From: Parastagonospora avenae f. sp. tritici 18332-5
Lineage: Eukaryota > Ascomycota > Dothideomycetes > Pleosporales > Phaeosphaeriaceae
DNA: 64,000 nucleotides
Assembly (NCBI GenBank): GCA_022559985.1
Contig: JAFJTR010000036.1
Coordinates: forward strand, 186,001 to 250,000
Direction: 5' to 3'
A program made the translations under genes and the position numbers. Below the pieces are notes generated by a model. That model was not told where the DNA came from and did no database searches. It worked only from the letters and a program-made list of their open reading frames with translations. Shown here piece after piece: positions 23,697-34,249 of the stretch. Numbering within the stretch: position 1 is the first letter of the stretch; every line of letters begins with the position of its first letter.

Positions 23697-24286
23697 CACG
23701 ACGAGAGCTTTTGTCCACTGGTTTGAACTCTGCCTGCATTCTTGTATAGAGGAGCAAGTGCATGACCGGTCAGTATACTCAAATACCCAGCTACATGCCC
23801 AGCTACCCAGTCTTGGCCTTTGTGCATCTTCTGTTATAGAGTACCTTGCGAAGCAGTCATATTGGAGCATATTTGCTAGCATTACTTGACATTACCAGTA
23901 CAGCTTCACTGCATAGACTCATCAGCTAGAGGCACATTAGCATCAGTAACGATATATACATAACGAAATGACACGAATACCTTTTAGACTATTTTTCACG
24001 CGCCATGAATGGTATGCATGCATGCCGCTCGTTGCGTTACGACCGGGGTATCGCGGCACAACCACACAACGTCATGCTCACATGTGGGTCCCCATCAGCC
24101 CACAACAGAGCACAATCACCACTTAGTCAGGGTCTTGAGAGTATAAATCCTCACATCACCCCCAGACTCCTTAACAACCCACTAATTCCTGTCCTCCGCG
24201 ACATCTCTCCACTCAATTCCCCTTTGCTGCTCTGTGGGGAGCTTTTATCGATAAGAGCTACGTGAGCGTGACGAATACACAACAAC
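23697..24286. other. promoter region of ach1
   Basis: No gene is supported in these 590 bp. The last 150 bp contain a TATA-like site and a run of C/T-rich sequence before the ach1 start. Confidence 0.5.
24142..24148 (+). promoter_or_regulatory. TATA-like element of ach1
   Basis: TATAAAT sits 139 bp before the ach1 start codon, followed by C/T-rich sequence in which transcription would begin. Position and sequence suit a fungal TATA box, but it is only a match by eye. Confidence 0.4.
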
Positions 24287-26202
24287 ATGTCGGTCTCGGC
24301 GGCGCTCAAGGCTAGAGTCAGAAGACCGAGTTATCTGAAGAAGATTGCGAAGGCGGAAGATTTGTTGCATCATTTTCCTAATGGCGCGTATGTGGGTTGG
24401 TCGGGGTTTACGGGTGTTGGGTATCCTAAGTAAGTTCTGCTCTATTATTATCTTCTACCAGGCAGTTTTCGTTATCTACAACACACTCCGGAAGGTTTTG
24501 CAAGTGGTATGATTATTCCGAGGTGGAACGGAAGCTTCGAAAAGAGCTGGTTTCAAACGCCGAGATATGTCCGATTGTGGAGTCGACGGTGGGATGATCT
24601 CGGATCGACTTGGATGAGGCTCTTGGAGCTTGGCCCCAACGTCATTCTACCTGAGCCAGCAAAAATGCTAACTCCATAACAGAAAGATTCCAACGGCCCT
24701 AGCTGACCATGTCGAGAAGAATAACCTCCAGGGCCAACTCAAGTATAACCTCTTCGTTGGCGCGTCGTCTGGCGCGGAGACGGAGAATCGATGGGCGAGG
24801 CTGAATATGATTGAGCGACGCTCGCCACATCAGGTGGGCAAGGAGATTGCAAAGGGGATTAATAATGGGAATATCAAGTTCTTTGATAAGCATTTAAGTA
24901 TGTTTCCGGTGGATTTAATGTATGGGTGAGTATTGTCTTTTCTCTCAAGATTTTAGTTTTTTCTGAGATGGATGACTGACAAAGAGTAGCTTTTACACAT
25001 TAAACAAACCGGAGAAAAACAACAGACTGGATGTTACGATTGTTGAAGCCTCAGCCATCACCGAAGACGGCGGCATCATTCCTGGTGCGAGTGTTGGTGC
25101 GTCACCAGAACTCATCCAAATGGCAGACAAAATCATAATCGAAGTCAACACCGCCGCGCCGTCCTTTGAGGGTCTGCACGATATCACCATGACGGATCTG
25201 CCACCGCGCAGGAAGCCGTATCTCATCATGTCGCCGGAGGACCGCATTGGCACGCCGCATATCCCCATCGACCCGGAGCGCGTGGTAGCTATCGTCGAGA
25301 GTGATTACCCGGATCAGACGCAGCCGAACGCACCTGAGGACGATACGTCAAGAGCGATTGCAAGTAATTTGATCGAGTTTCTGAAGCACGAAGTCAACCA
25401 CGGACGCCTACCACAAAACCTCCTCCCCATCCAATCCGGCATCGGAAACATCGCCAATGCCGTCGTCGGCGGCCTAGCATCCGGCGGCGCAAACTTCAAA
25501 AACCTCAAAGTGTGGACCGAAGTCCTACAAGACTCCTTCCTCGACCTGTTCGACTCCGGGAATCTGGACTTCGCAACCGCAACATCCATCCGCTTCAGCC
25601 CCGACGGCTTCGAGCGCTTCTACGCAAACTGGGACAAGTACGCGCCGAAATTACTCCTGCGCTCTCAGCAGGTGTCGAACAGCCCGGAGATCATTAGGAG
25701 ATTGGGTGTGATTGGCATGAACACGCCCGTCGAAGTTGACATCTACGCACACGCAAACTCCACCTGCGTCATGGGATCCAGGATGTTGAATGGCCTCGGC
25801 GGCAGCGCGGATTTCCTGCGCTCCGCCAAATACTCCATCATGCACACGCCGTCGACGCGCCCCTCGAAGACCGACCCCACAGGCGTGTCCTGCATCGTGC
25901 CCATGTGCACACACATCGACCAGACGGAGCACGACCTCGACGTTATCGTCACGGAGCAAGGGCTCGCCGACGTCCGGGGCCTCAGCCCCAGAGAACGAGC
26001 GCGGGTGATTATTAATAAGTGCGCACACCCGGATTACGTGCCCATCTTGACGGATTATTTCGACAAGGCGGAGTTTGAGTGTTTGAGGAAGGGGTGGGGG
26101 CATGAGCCGCATTTGCTGTGGAATAGCTTTGATATGCATAAGCATTTGAACGATCATGGGACGATGAAGTTGCCGAAGTGGGATTATTCTAGATCTGTAT
26201 AA
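24287..26202 (+). CDS. ach1: acetyl-CoA hydrolase / CoA transferase
   Basis: Ach1 moves CoA between acetyl-, succinyl- and propionyl-CoA in mitochondria and detoxifies acetate or propionate. Three exons (24287-24429, 24683-24925, 24990-26202) give 532 residues. Conserved pieces are GWSGFTGVGYPK, TALADHVEKNNLQG, LFVGASSGAETENRWA, FYTLNKP, ELIQMADKIIIEVN, PIQSGIGNIANAV and WTEVLQDSFLDL; the Glu in WTE is the likely covalent catalytic residue of class I CoA transferases, though I give this from memory. GMNTPVEVDIYAHANST, NGLGGSADFLRS and CTHIDQTEHDLDVIVTEQGLADVRGL complete the family order. Intron 1 is 253 nt, much longer than its neighbours. The third exon holds the ACH domain intact. Confidence 0.95.
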
Positions 26203-26329
26203 GGGAAGGGTTAGAGGGAGGAAGAGGTGTGTAGCAGAAGAGAAATTTATGAGGATAACTGGGATACATGATTTACATTTCCAAGTCTTACACATGTGCT
26301 TGCGAACCAGCGCAGCCCACACATTCCAT

Positions 26330-27313
26330 CTACAACTCAATATTCTCCTCTTTCCTCTCCCCGTCATCCCAATCCCAACTCCCACTCTTCGCACTAAACC
26401 ACTTCTCAAAGACATGCGTCAACACCTCATCCCCAAGATTCATATGTCCTCCCTCCGTCGTTTCAAAATGCAACCCGCTCTTCTCATCCAGCTTCCTCAA
26501 CCCAATCCAATCCTGCTTATATATGTCTCTCTCCCTCAACTCCGTAACACTCCCGTCCGTTCCATTCGTGTACGCGAACCACCCGCTCTCCTTGGGAATA
26601 ACCGTTTCATCGTCTGCGAAAAGGTACATGACGAAATTATCCAGCGCGGCGAGATGTGTCGCGTACGTGGTATTCTTCAGCTCCCTTTCATTGTTGATGT
26701 CCGCCAAAAACGCGCTGTTCTCAAGGTACGCCTCGCTCGGCTCGCCCGTCGTGTCATTCGTCTCCTTGAAGTACTGCGCAGGCACGAGGTGCGATTGGAC
26801 CCACGCGCCCCAGGTATTCGCCTTGAGTAGGCCGATGTAGCCTTTACACAGCCAGTCCCCGTCTTTACAGAGCTGGTATTTGGCGATGCCGTTGTGCTGA
26901 CTTCCAAACGTCACTAGATTCCTGATCGGCACGCGGTCGCCGCAGCGCTGCACCAGACCTCGTAGGAATTGTCCGCCCTGCGAGAAACCAAGTGCGTTGA
27001 AACCCGGCGCGCGCGATAAAACTTCATGGGAGGATATGTCAAGACAGACTTGTTCGATTTGCGCGCTGACGTTGCCGAGGAAGGTGGCTGTGCGGTCGCT
27101 GTCTGCCTCCTCGTCCAGTCGGATGTAGTACACGTACGTTCCAGGATTGGTCTCGTTTGCGAGGTCACCGACGGAGTGCAGGCCGTCGGCGGCGTAGTTG
27201 TCGCCCAGGCCGTGCCAGATGAGGAGGGGGAGGGGTTTGGAGGATTGTGAGAGTGGGAATGCGAAGGTTTGGGAGAGTAGGAGGAGCGTTGAGAGGGGGA
27301 GTAGGCGCAGCAT
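26330..27313 (-). CDS. ppt1: palmitoyl-protein thioesterase, secreted or lysosomal/vacuolar
   Basis: The enzyme removes fatty acyl groups from cysteines of proteins in the vacuole/lysosome. From the ATG at 27313 there are 327 residues, beginning with a cleavable signal peptide (MLRLLPLSTLLLLSQTFAF). The frame stays open 61 codons upstream to 27496, but that extension would bury the signal peptide. Family marks: PLLIWHGLGDNY, nucleophile Ser at about 111 in GFSQGG, QHNGIAKYQLC, the Asp in LFADDETVIPKESGWF and the His in EGGHMNLG form the expected triad. Several N-glycosylation sites (NETN, NVSA, NDTT, NTTY) fit a secreted protein. It is convergent with ach1, only 127 bp apart. Confidence 0.93.
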   Translation of the reverse strand: MLRLLPLSTLLLLSQTFAFPLSQSSKPLPLLIWHGLGDNYAADGLHSVGDLANETNPGTYVYYIRLDEEADSDRTATFLGNVSAQIEQVCLDISSHEVLSRAPGFNALGFSQGGQFLRGLVQRCGDRVPIRNLVTFGSQHNGIAKYQLCKDGDWLCKGYIGLLKANTWGAWVQSHLVPAQYFKETNDTTGEPSEAYLENSAFLADINNERELKNTTYATHLAALDNFVMYLFADDETVIPKESGWFAYTNGTDGSVTELRERDIYKQDWIGLRKLDEKSGLHFETTEGGHMNLGDEVLTHVFEKWFSAKSGSWDWDDGERKEENIEL

Positions 27314-27783
27314 TTTGGCGGTGATGGTGTGGGTTGTTGGAGAGAGGTTGCTGAGGCGCATGCGATGCGACGCGATGCATGGAGCCACGGTGGTAAGGAG
27401 GGGAGGTTTAGCCGGGTTGCGGTCGGTTGGAGCTGCTTCTTTGGAATCGCGATCAGAGAATTCAACCACTGAGGCTTTCGTATTCACTTGCGACATTTAC
27501 ATACACAGGTTGCGAATATAAACAAATGACGCTTTTAGCGTTGTCAGTGTAAGAGTCAAGTGGCATGAGAGCACAAGTGAAGTCACACATGCATTACATG
27601 TAGCAACCTTTTCAACTTGAACAGCTAGACAAACATATATTACTGTGACCAGATGATATTAACGGACAAGAAATCTTTGAATTGCCGCAGTAGCCTTCTG
27701 GTATCTGACCAAGCATATAAATCTTTTGAGCGCCAAACGCCATCATACGCCGTCAATGCATGCAACTGCACCGAAGAAGTCGT
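27314..27783. other. intergenic region upstream of ppt1
   Basis: 470 bp between the ppt1 signal peptide and the stop codon of the next minus-strand gene. It includes the ppt1 promoter and the 3' end of the L1-domain gene. No further gene is supported. Confidence 0.45.
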
Positions 27784-29014
27784 TCAGCCTGCAATCAAGG
27801 GTGTCTGTACACCAGACAGTGCAGCCTCCTTCATCGCCTTGCGCTTCTCCTTGCTGATGCTCTTTGACTCCTTCGACCTCTCTTTCTTTGCCTTCTTGAC
27901 CTCCCGCTGTGCCTTCTTCGCCGCGAGCTCCTCATCATCCAGCATCTCCTCTTCCCATTCCTCCCACTTCCTCTTACGCTCAGCCGTCTTGCCCTCAGTG
28001 ATGCCCTTGCCCTTCCATGGCTGGTCGAGCACTTGCGTCTCGTCAGCCCACAGCTCATCGGCGAGCCAGATGGGCAACGCCTTTGTCGTGGGGCCCTTGA
28101 GGTGTAAGGAGCGGATGTTGCGCCAGCCCTGCTCAACGTACCTGGGTATTATAGCGGCGACGACGGCGGATATGTTCTCGGTAAGTTGCTTGGCGGTCAT
28201 GGAAAGAGCGCCAATCTTGATAGAGGTGTTTGCTGAAGGGCTCATGCTGAGGTATGTGGACTTGAGCGCAGTCTCAATCTCTTTTGCTACGCCCTGAGGC
28301 GTGCCGACTACATTCTGCGATTCCTTGCTGTCTTTCTTCGCGCTCTTGTCGATGTATGCGCCAGCAGTGAGCCTGATGGGAATTGGCCGCTTGGCCTTGC
28401 CTGCGTAGAATGTCTTTCCGAGAAACTCTGCTACAATCTTGATGATCCTGTCGTCGACCATGAAAACGTCAAACTCTGCTAGAAGCGCGCGCTTCTGCTC
28501 GTAGGACTTGTATCGCTTCTTCAGCTTGTCAACACCAAGAACGCGGACAACCTTCTCACGGAGGGTAGCTGGGAAAGCATCGGATGCGACGAGGTCTTTG
28601 TATGCACGCTGCGGGTCCTTGGTGAAGACGCAAATTCGGACGTCATTTGGGATGATTGGGTGAGGCAGGGGACTATCATGGAGTTAGTACGGGATTGCGC
28701 CGGATTTACGACCATACTGACATCTTGGCAGGCTTCAAGCTGGTGGTGTTGTTGACGTGCTTCTTGGTGGAGATGCTGAGGAAGATTGGCTGGTCGTTGT
28801 CTTTTGCCTCATCCTCATCGTCTGCCAGATTCTTCACTGCGGCCTTCTCGTCCTTCTCCTCGACATGCTTTTTCATATGCGACACAAGGGCTTTCGCGGC
28901 CCGCTCAACCTGCGACGGGTCCAGTTGGTATGGTGTGCCATTTGCGACCTTGGTAGTGACTGGGGCCTCGACGACAGTCTGCATCTTCTTGGTAACTTGT
29001 TTTGAACGCGCCAT
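27784..29014 (-). CDS. ribosomal L1-domain protein of the nucleolus (Cic1/Utp30-like)
   Basis: L1-fold proteins of this group (yeast Cic1/Nsa3 and Utp30, human RSL1D1) bind pre-rRNA in the nucleolus during ribosome assembly. Two exons (28722-29014 and 27784-28672, 49-nt intron, TACTAAC branch) give 393 residues. Exon 1 ends KPAK and the split Ile codon leads into PLPHPIIPNDVRICVFTKDP, the L1-domain entry. DVFMVDDRIIKIVAEFLGKT is the conserved L1 strand-helix, followed by TSIKIGALSMTAKQLTENI. The last 80 residues are highly charged (KAQREVKKAKKERSKESK), a nucleolar-localisation type tail. Length fits Cic1 better than Utp30. The donor site reads GTCAGT, slightly unusual but the only one keeping frame. 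Confidence 0.85.
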
Positions 29015-30631
29015 CGTTGCTGTGTTGTAATGCTTGCGATGCGCTGCTGGTCGCCTGTAAAAGTTCGGCGAGAACTAACTTTTCGACGGCGATACCTTCC
29101 GCCGGACGCCGACGCGGCAGCCACTAAGCACTTAAGATGCGGGGCTTGGATCTCTCCTAAAGAGGCAGTCATAGCTTTTAGATCCGCCTATCAGCGCGTC
29201 GCAACCAGAGCAAGCGTACGACACGCCTTCATCCTTGTCGCGACGCGGCAAACCGATGGGGCGGACGCAGCAATATTTCTAGCCCTTCGTTTGCATGCAG
29301 CAGTCCGTACGTAATGCAGCCTTTCGAGTCACTTCGCAGTCTACCCGTAAGACAAAATTTCGTGCTAGACGTCGTGCTTTCGTCAATATACTTTTCGAAA
29401 GACTATGGCTTCAATCAATCCATGGATATCCCTTGGACATTGCACCCTTTCATTCCTGATTCTTAGTATTCGAGAAGGGTTGTTGCAGTTGTCAGCTACA
29501 GCTTTCAATTTCGTTGGTCCTCGGATCGACAGTGCCATTCGATCGAACCTCAGCCGAAAGCACCGACCAGATTTCTCGACGCGTCTATACCGCTACGTTC
29601 GCGTCAATGTCAGCCTCGGCACTCCACTTTGGAGCAGATTCGCGCTCCATGTTCCATTTGTGACAGTGGGCTGCAGCAGGAAAGTTTTCTTTTCACTTGC
29701 GTGACGTCTGGGCTGCGCCTTGTTCCACCCTGCTTAGTAGGCTGGTCTCGGTGAGACTTAGGACACGAGCGAATGCCTAGAAAATCACGGCCCTTGCAAA
29801 TGGGTCCAGACGCGGGCAGAAGCGTACTTGATATCTGTTCGTTCGCGTGGCCGTTTGCGGGCGAACGATTCACGCGTTGCACCTGTACCTACCGAGACGC
29901 GTAAATGACTAGAGCAACATTATGATGTATTCGCGAGGCAATACTGTTAGTCGAATTTTAGTCGAATCTGCAAGTGGCAGCAAATTGCTCCACAGAAGGT
30001 ATCTTACGTGCAGGCCATAGACGGCATGCAATGTGGAAGATGACAGCCCAGCGCGTACACGGTGGCAATGGCGGTGGATTAATCTGCGATTACCCGCAGC
30101 GTAGAGGGGCTGGGACGGGTTGAAAAATCAAGTTACATGTAGAGCCGAGCGAGGAATGGACGTAATAGGCGTGATCTTTGTGCTCGTGCACGGAGTCTTA
30201 TGAACAATCTCATGGTCACTGAGAAGCAGAAGGGGCACCACGCAAACTGGAGGCAGAGCAGATGCAGTAGCAGAGACATTTGTCGGAAATCATCTGGAAT
30301 ACAAAATGTATCAGAAACTCAATCGAGCAGTGAAACAGGTGTAATTGTGGGAAGGGAAGCCCATGCCCCGTGCTGCGCTGCGGGTCGCGCTATCCGCTTT
30401 CGCGTACCTACGCGATTCCACCTTCCACGTCGGAGACCACTCAGTTTCGCAATCCGACGACCTCATGGCCTCTTCTTCGTGACCACCTCCTGTCAACTCT
30501 TCCTGACATCTCTAGCACACGCTCTTTTAGCATCAGAGTCAATAGCCGGCGGCCCGGACGACACGCCCGCGCTTCGCTCTCATATCAGACCTTGACACGT
30601 CCAGTCTCGCGTTCTGACCGTACACGACACC
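29015..30631. other. 1.6-kb divergent intergenic region
   Basis: This long gap lies between the divergent L1-domain and FHA genes. Frames of 60-130 codons exist on both strands but overlap and lack motifs. I see no RNA gene or repeat. Confidence 0.4.
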
Positions 30632-32248
30632 ATGGACAGCTCCCCAAGCCGCGAGACGCATCAATCGCTCGTGGAGTCGACAGAGGTACAGGCAGAGCCT
30701 GCCTCGAAGCCATGTCTGCTCCCCGCTTTCGGCGACGAGACCGCTTTTAGCTCCTCGCCCTTCCCACGTCCATCTTCCAAGCGGAAGTTCGACGAGGACG
30801 ACTCGCCCACGTTCCCCAAGCAGGTGCTCAAGTACTTTCCCACGCCAGTCCCCTCAGTTCCGACATCGTCCACCATTCTGCCTTCGTCGTCGCCCCGCAA
30901 TGGCCGCCCGGCCATGCAGCGGACCGTTTCTGCCCTCTCTGAGCGGGCCCCGCTAGGCGCCGTCCCAGCCGTCGACCTGCCCTTTGACGGCGAAATAGTG
31001 CGCATGGGACGGTCTTCCAACACGTCCGACTACCAGCTGTCCACAAATCGCCTGATATCACGCGTCCACGTCCAGGCCGCGTACCACACGCCCTCGGCGA
31101 GGTATTCTTCAGGCTATATCGAGGTCGAGTGTCTGGGCTGGAACGGAGCAAAGATTCATTGCGGAGGCCGTGTTTTCGAACTGAGCAAGGGCGACACATA
31201 TGTATCGGAGAATCCAGAGACGGCAATCATGTTGGATGTTCAAGATACCCGCGTCATGATAGCTTGGCCCGCCATCCCCACACCGAAGCTGTCGTGGGAC
31301 TCTGAGGAGGACGACATGCCCACACCCACCCGCCGCAAGGCCAAAGAGACCTTCGACTCCAGCCCTCCTGTCGTTCCTCGCTCGCCTGTCTCGCAGAGTC
31401 CTATCCGCCAGCCCGTCTTCGCAGGTCTAGGATCTGCCCAGTCCGGTCCTGTTCATGTCTTTGAGGATGCCGACGCTAGTGAAGAAAGCCCCAAGGCCGA
31501 GAGCCCCGATTCAGCTGAGCAGACCTTTATCCGCGCTGCCCACCCGCGCCTCAACTCTAGCCATGAGGATCGTGACGTCAAGTCGAGCATGCTGTCCTCT
31601 TTCGCCGACGATGACTACTCTGACGGTGACGAGGAGAATGATCCTGTTGTCCACTCCTTCGGTCCTTACGGTCAGAATATTCTGAACGGGCTTGCTTCGT
31701 TCTCAACTGCTACGCCGACTCAGTCCAACACTCCCCGTCTTCGTGCTCCGTTGCTATCCCCGTCGCCGCGACGTCCTTCTGCTGAGCCTCTTCACTTCCA
31801 GGAGTCGCCGATCAAGAACCATGTTATCAACCAATTGGCTTTCTCGCGCATCCACTCCCAGCCTCTGTCTGCTATTCACAGCAACCTGCCTGCTGAAATG
31901 AAAGCCTGTGTCACGAAGACCACGGACAGCAAGGGCTTTAGTGAGGCGTCCACACCGATTCCTCAACTCTCGCACCAGGATCTCAAGAGGATTCTCGACG
32001 ACACGCCGTGCGTTGGCGAGATTCCTCGTGCTGGCAAGGACGCCGCTGGACAGCCGCTAGAGAACGAATTCTACTACGTCCCGGAGATGGACACCAACCA
32101 GTTGAGGCGCGAGTCCATCACCGCGGGCAGTCGTAGCACTGGTCTGCGTAATGTCAGGAAGACACACAAGGTACGTTTCTGCAACACCCACGTACAGTGC
32201 ATCACTAACCCTCTATAGCAATACTACTGGAAGAAGCCTCGTGTCTGA
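30632..32248 (+). CDS. FHA-domain protein, Tos4/Plm2-like
   Basis: Tos4 and Plm2 are FHA proteins made at G1/S under SBF/MBF control; they bind chromatin and histone deacetylases and affect the DNA-replication-stress response. Exons 30632-32170 and 32219-32248 give 522 residues. The FHA domain runs from about 120 to 200 with the canonical VRMGRSSNTSDYQL, then STNRLISRVHVQAAY, where Arg and Ser-Arg-His contact phosphothreonine, and the typical WNGAKIHCGGRV. The tiny last exon encodes QYYWKKPRV, a C-terminal block I associate with Tos4/Plm2 proteins. The middle is acidic and disordered with many SP and TP sites. Orthology is a good guess, not proved. Confidence 0.83.
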
Positions 32249-33356
32249 GCAGCTCCAACCACTGTGTCTCCTACCCATATCGACCGAAACGCACAGTCTT
32301 AACCGCGCAAGCACACCCTTTCCTTCCATATTTTGCATAGCGCGGCGTTCCGATACCATTTCCTTGAGCCCTCGTGCTCAGCGACGTCGACCCCTCTTGG
32401 ATTTTCTTTCTTTATGTACCACCATCTCCTCAGTTGCATAGCTGGTTGTGAGCAAGGTGCATTTCTTACTTGTTCCGGCACTGACAAAGTGCTTATATCT
32501 ACGGCTTCATGAGGCGTTACTGGTATGTTCATGCTCCTGCTGAAAGTTTTCAGTGTATCGTGCTAATGAACACAAGGATCACTTTCGATGCATCGCTACC
32601 TCGACCGTTTCCTTCTTACGTCCCGCCGTACTCCTACATCGCTCTGTTCCGTCAAGCGAACGCAGCGGCTTTTCTTACTTTACACTGGTGGATGGGCCTC
32701 ATAGCCCGATTTTCTTATCGTGATGGTGGATGGATCTGAGGAGCATGCGTGGGGCGAAAAATCGTGGCTGCATATTGTCGGAGAATGTGCGAGGCCAAAA
32801 AGTGCTTTTGGATATGTACACAGGCATCTCTTACGGGACGTGTAGGTAGCATGATCAATATGAGGAGGGTGGCAGCTAGCGGCAGATGAATGACATACAA
32901 AAACTTGAAATTTGACATTGCATTGTTGATATGGTGAACTGGGTGCGACTTTGCAATGAGCGCATGTGGCATATTGAAAGAAGCCCGTATGTGCGATGTT
33001 TGTCAAAGTTGAGGAAACGTGAAAGATGACGTAATTGCTGATGCGACATTAGCGCGTCCTCACGTGACCCTCCAACCACTCAAAGCACGCAACAGGCAAT
33101 CAATACGTGGAAGCTGGAGATGTTTTTCATTTCGTTACGGACTCAGCACGCACACTCCTCGGCCATGTCCATGATGTTTTGCACGAAAGGAAAAGGTTTG
33201 TTATCGATTCACTCTACATGCCCGGGTGCTGCCGTATGTAGGTAGAAAGTGCCAAAGAAGAGACCATGCCCTCATGTCCGTCGCATGCATTCGTTGCATA
33301 ATCGTATCTCCACCTGACCCCGAAACTCTCGCCAGACGCCGTAGGGAGCGAAGCAT
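32249..33356. other. convergent spacer with no supported gene
   Basis: About 1.1 kb lie between the 3' ends of the FHA gene and ubi1. Open frames of 60-110 codons are all short, mutually overlapping and without motifs. Confidence 0.4.
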
Positions 33357-34010
33357 TTACTTGAGCTTCTTCTTGGGGCGGAGCTGGTTGGTGTGTCCGC
33401 ACTTCTTCTTGCGCTGCGGGGGTGTTAGTATTGGCATATTCAAAACTGGCCAGCCATTTCTCGAGGAATTGGAAGGTGGCTATAGGATGTGACGTACGCA
33501 GTTGACAGCCCTCGGTGGCAGACGAGCGTAGCACTTGCGGCAGATCATCTTGTCGCAGTTGTACTTGGAGGCGAGCGCCTTGAGCGAAGGCTCGATGATG
33601 CCGCCACGGAGACGGAGGACCAAGTGCAGAGTCGACTCCTTCTGGATGTTGTAGTCGGAAAGGGTGCGGCCATCCTCGAGTTGCTTGCCGGCGAAGATCA
33701 GGCGCTGCTGGTCCGGGGGAATGCCCTCCTTGTCCTGGATCTTGGACTTGACATTGTCAATCTGCTAGATATTAGCTGGTGCGCGGACGATGAGCATCGG
33801 GAGAACGCGCTGTGTCTGATGATTCCACTTCAAGACTAGCTCGTAGTCAGTATACAGGTCATGAGAGGGTCGTGAAGTTGTAGAGGAGGTCCAGAAGATC
33901 AAGAAGGTGTAACATACGTGATGGTCTTGCCGGTGAGAGTCTTCACGAAGATCTGGTAAAGTCAGTGTGAGTGTCGTAGGAGATTGATATGCGCGGTAGC
34001 CTACCTGCAT
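33357..34010 (-). CDS. ubi1: ubiquitin-ribosomal protein eL40 fusion
   Basis: The product is cut after Gly-Gly-76 to give one ubiquitin and the 52-residue 60S protein eL40. Five exons (34005-34010, 33918-33952, 33811-33835, 33498-33761, 33357-33413) reconstruct 128 residues: the ubiquitin part matches the near-invariant sequence ([20 protein letters not shown] ... HLVLRLRGG) and eL40 continues with IIEPSLKALASKYNCDKMIC, zinc-binding cysteines (C..C near RKCYARLPP, C..C in NCRKKKCGHTNQ) and the basic end PKKKLK. The third intron (33762-33810) has a GC donor; no GT donor keeps ubiquitin intact. The first exon holds just the start Met and Gln. Confidence 0.97.
33762..33810 (-). other. GC-AG intron of ubi1
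   Basis: The bases after the Thr-22 codon read GCGCGT and the intron ends in a GCTAAT branch-like site and CTAGCAG. Using the nearby GT four bases downstream shifts the frame into a stop directly after the junction. The exon edges are fixed by the invariant ubiquitin residues DT|IDNVK, so a non-canonical GC donor is required if the sequence is correct. Confidence 0.8.
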
Positions 34011-34249
34011 GACGGCGGTGTTTTGTCGTGATCTTGGGCAGACGTTGAAAGATGAGGCGGCGGAGAAGGTTCATTTTGGCGATGACTGATCGCCCCTCGT
34101 GCGCTTTACCGAGCGCACGGACCAGGTCACGTGACCTATCTTTATACGAACTTCAAAGTCATCGTCAGGCGCATATAATATCGAAATCTTTTGTTTCTTG
34201 TATTCATTACATGCATGTAGTAGTCGCGTCGAGGTGGGTGATTGTAGAT

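Noticed and set aside
27314..27496. N-terminal extension of ppt1 by 61 codons
   Set aside because: The extension would place a clear signal peptide (MLRLLPLSTLLLLSQ) in the middle of the chain; the downstream ATG at 27313 is the better start.
29405..29704. 99-codon frame in the 29-30 kb gap
   Set aside because: Leader-like hydrophobic start but no recognisable continuation, no splice-supported extension and other frames open.
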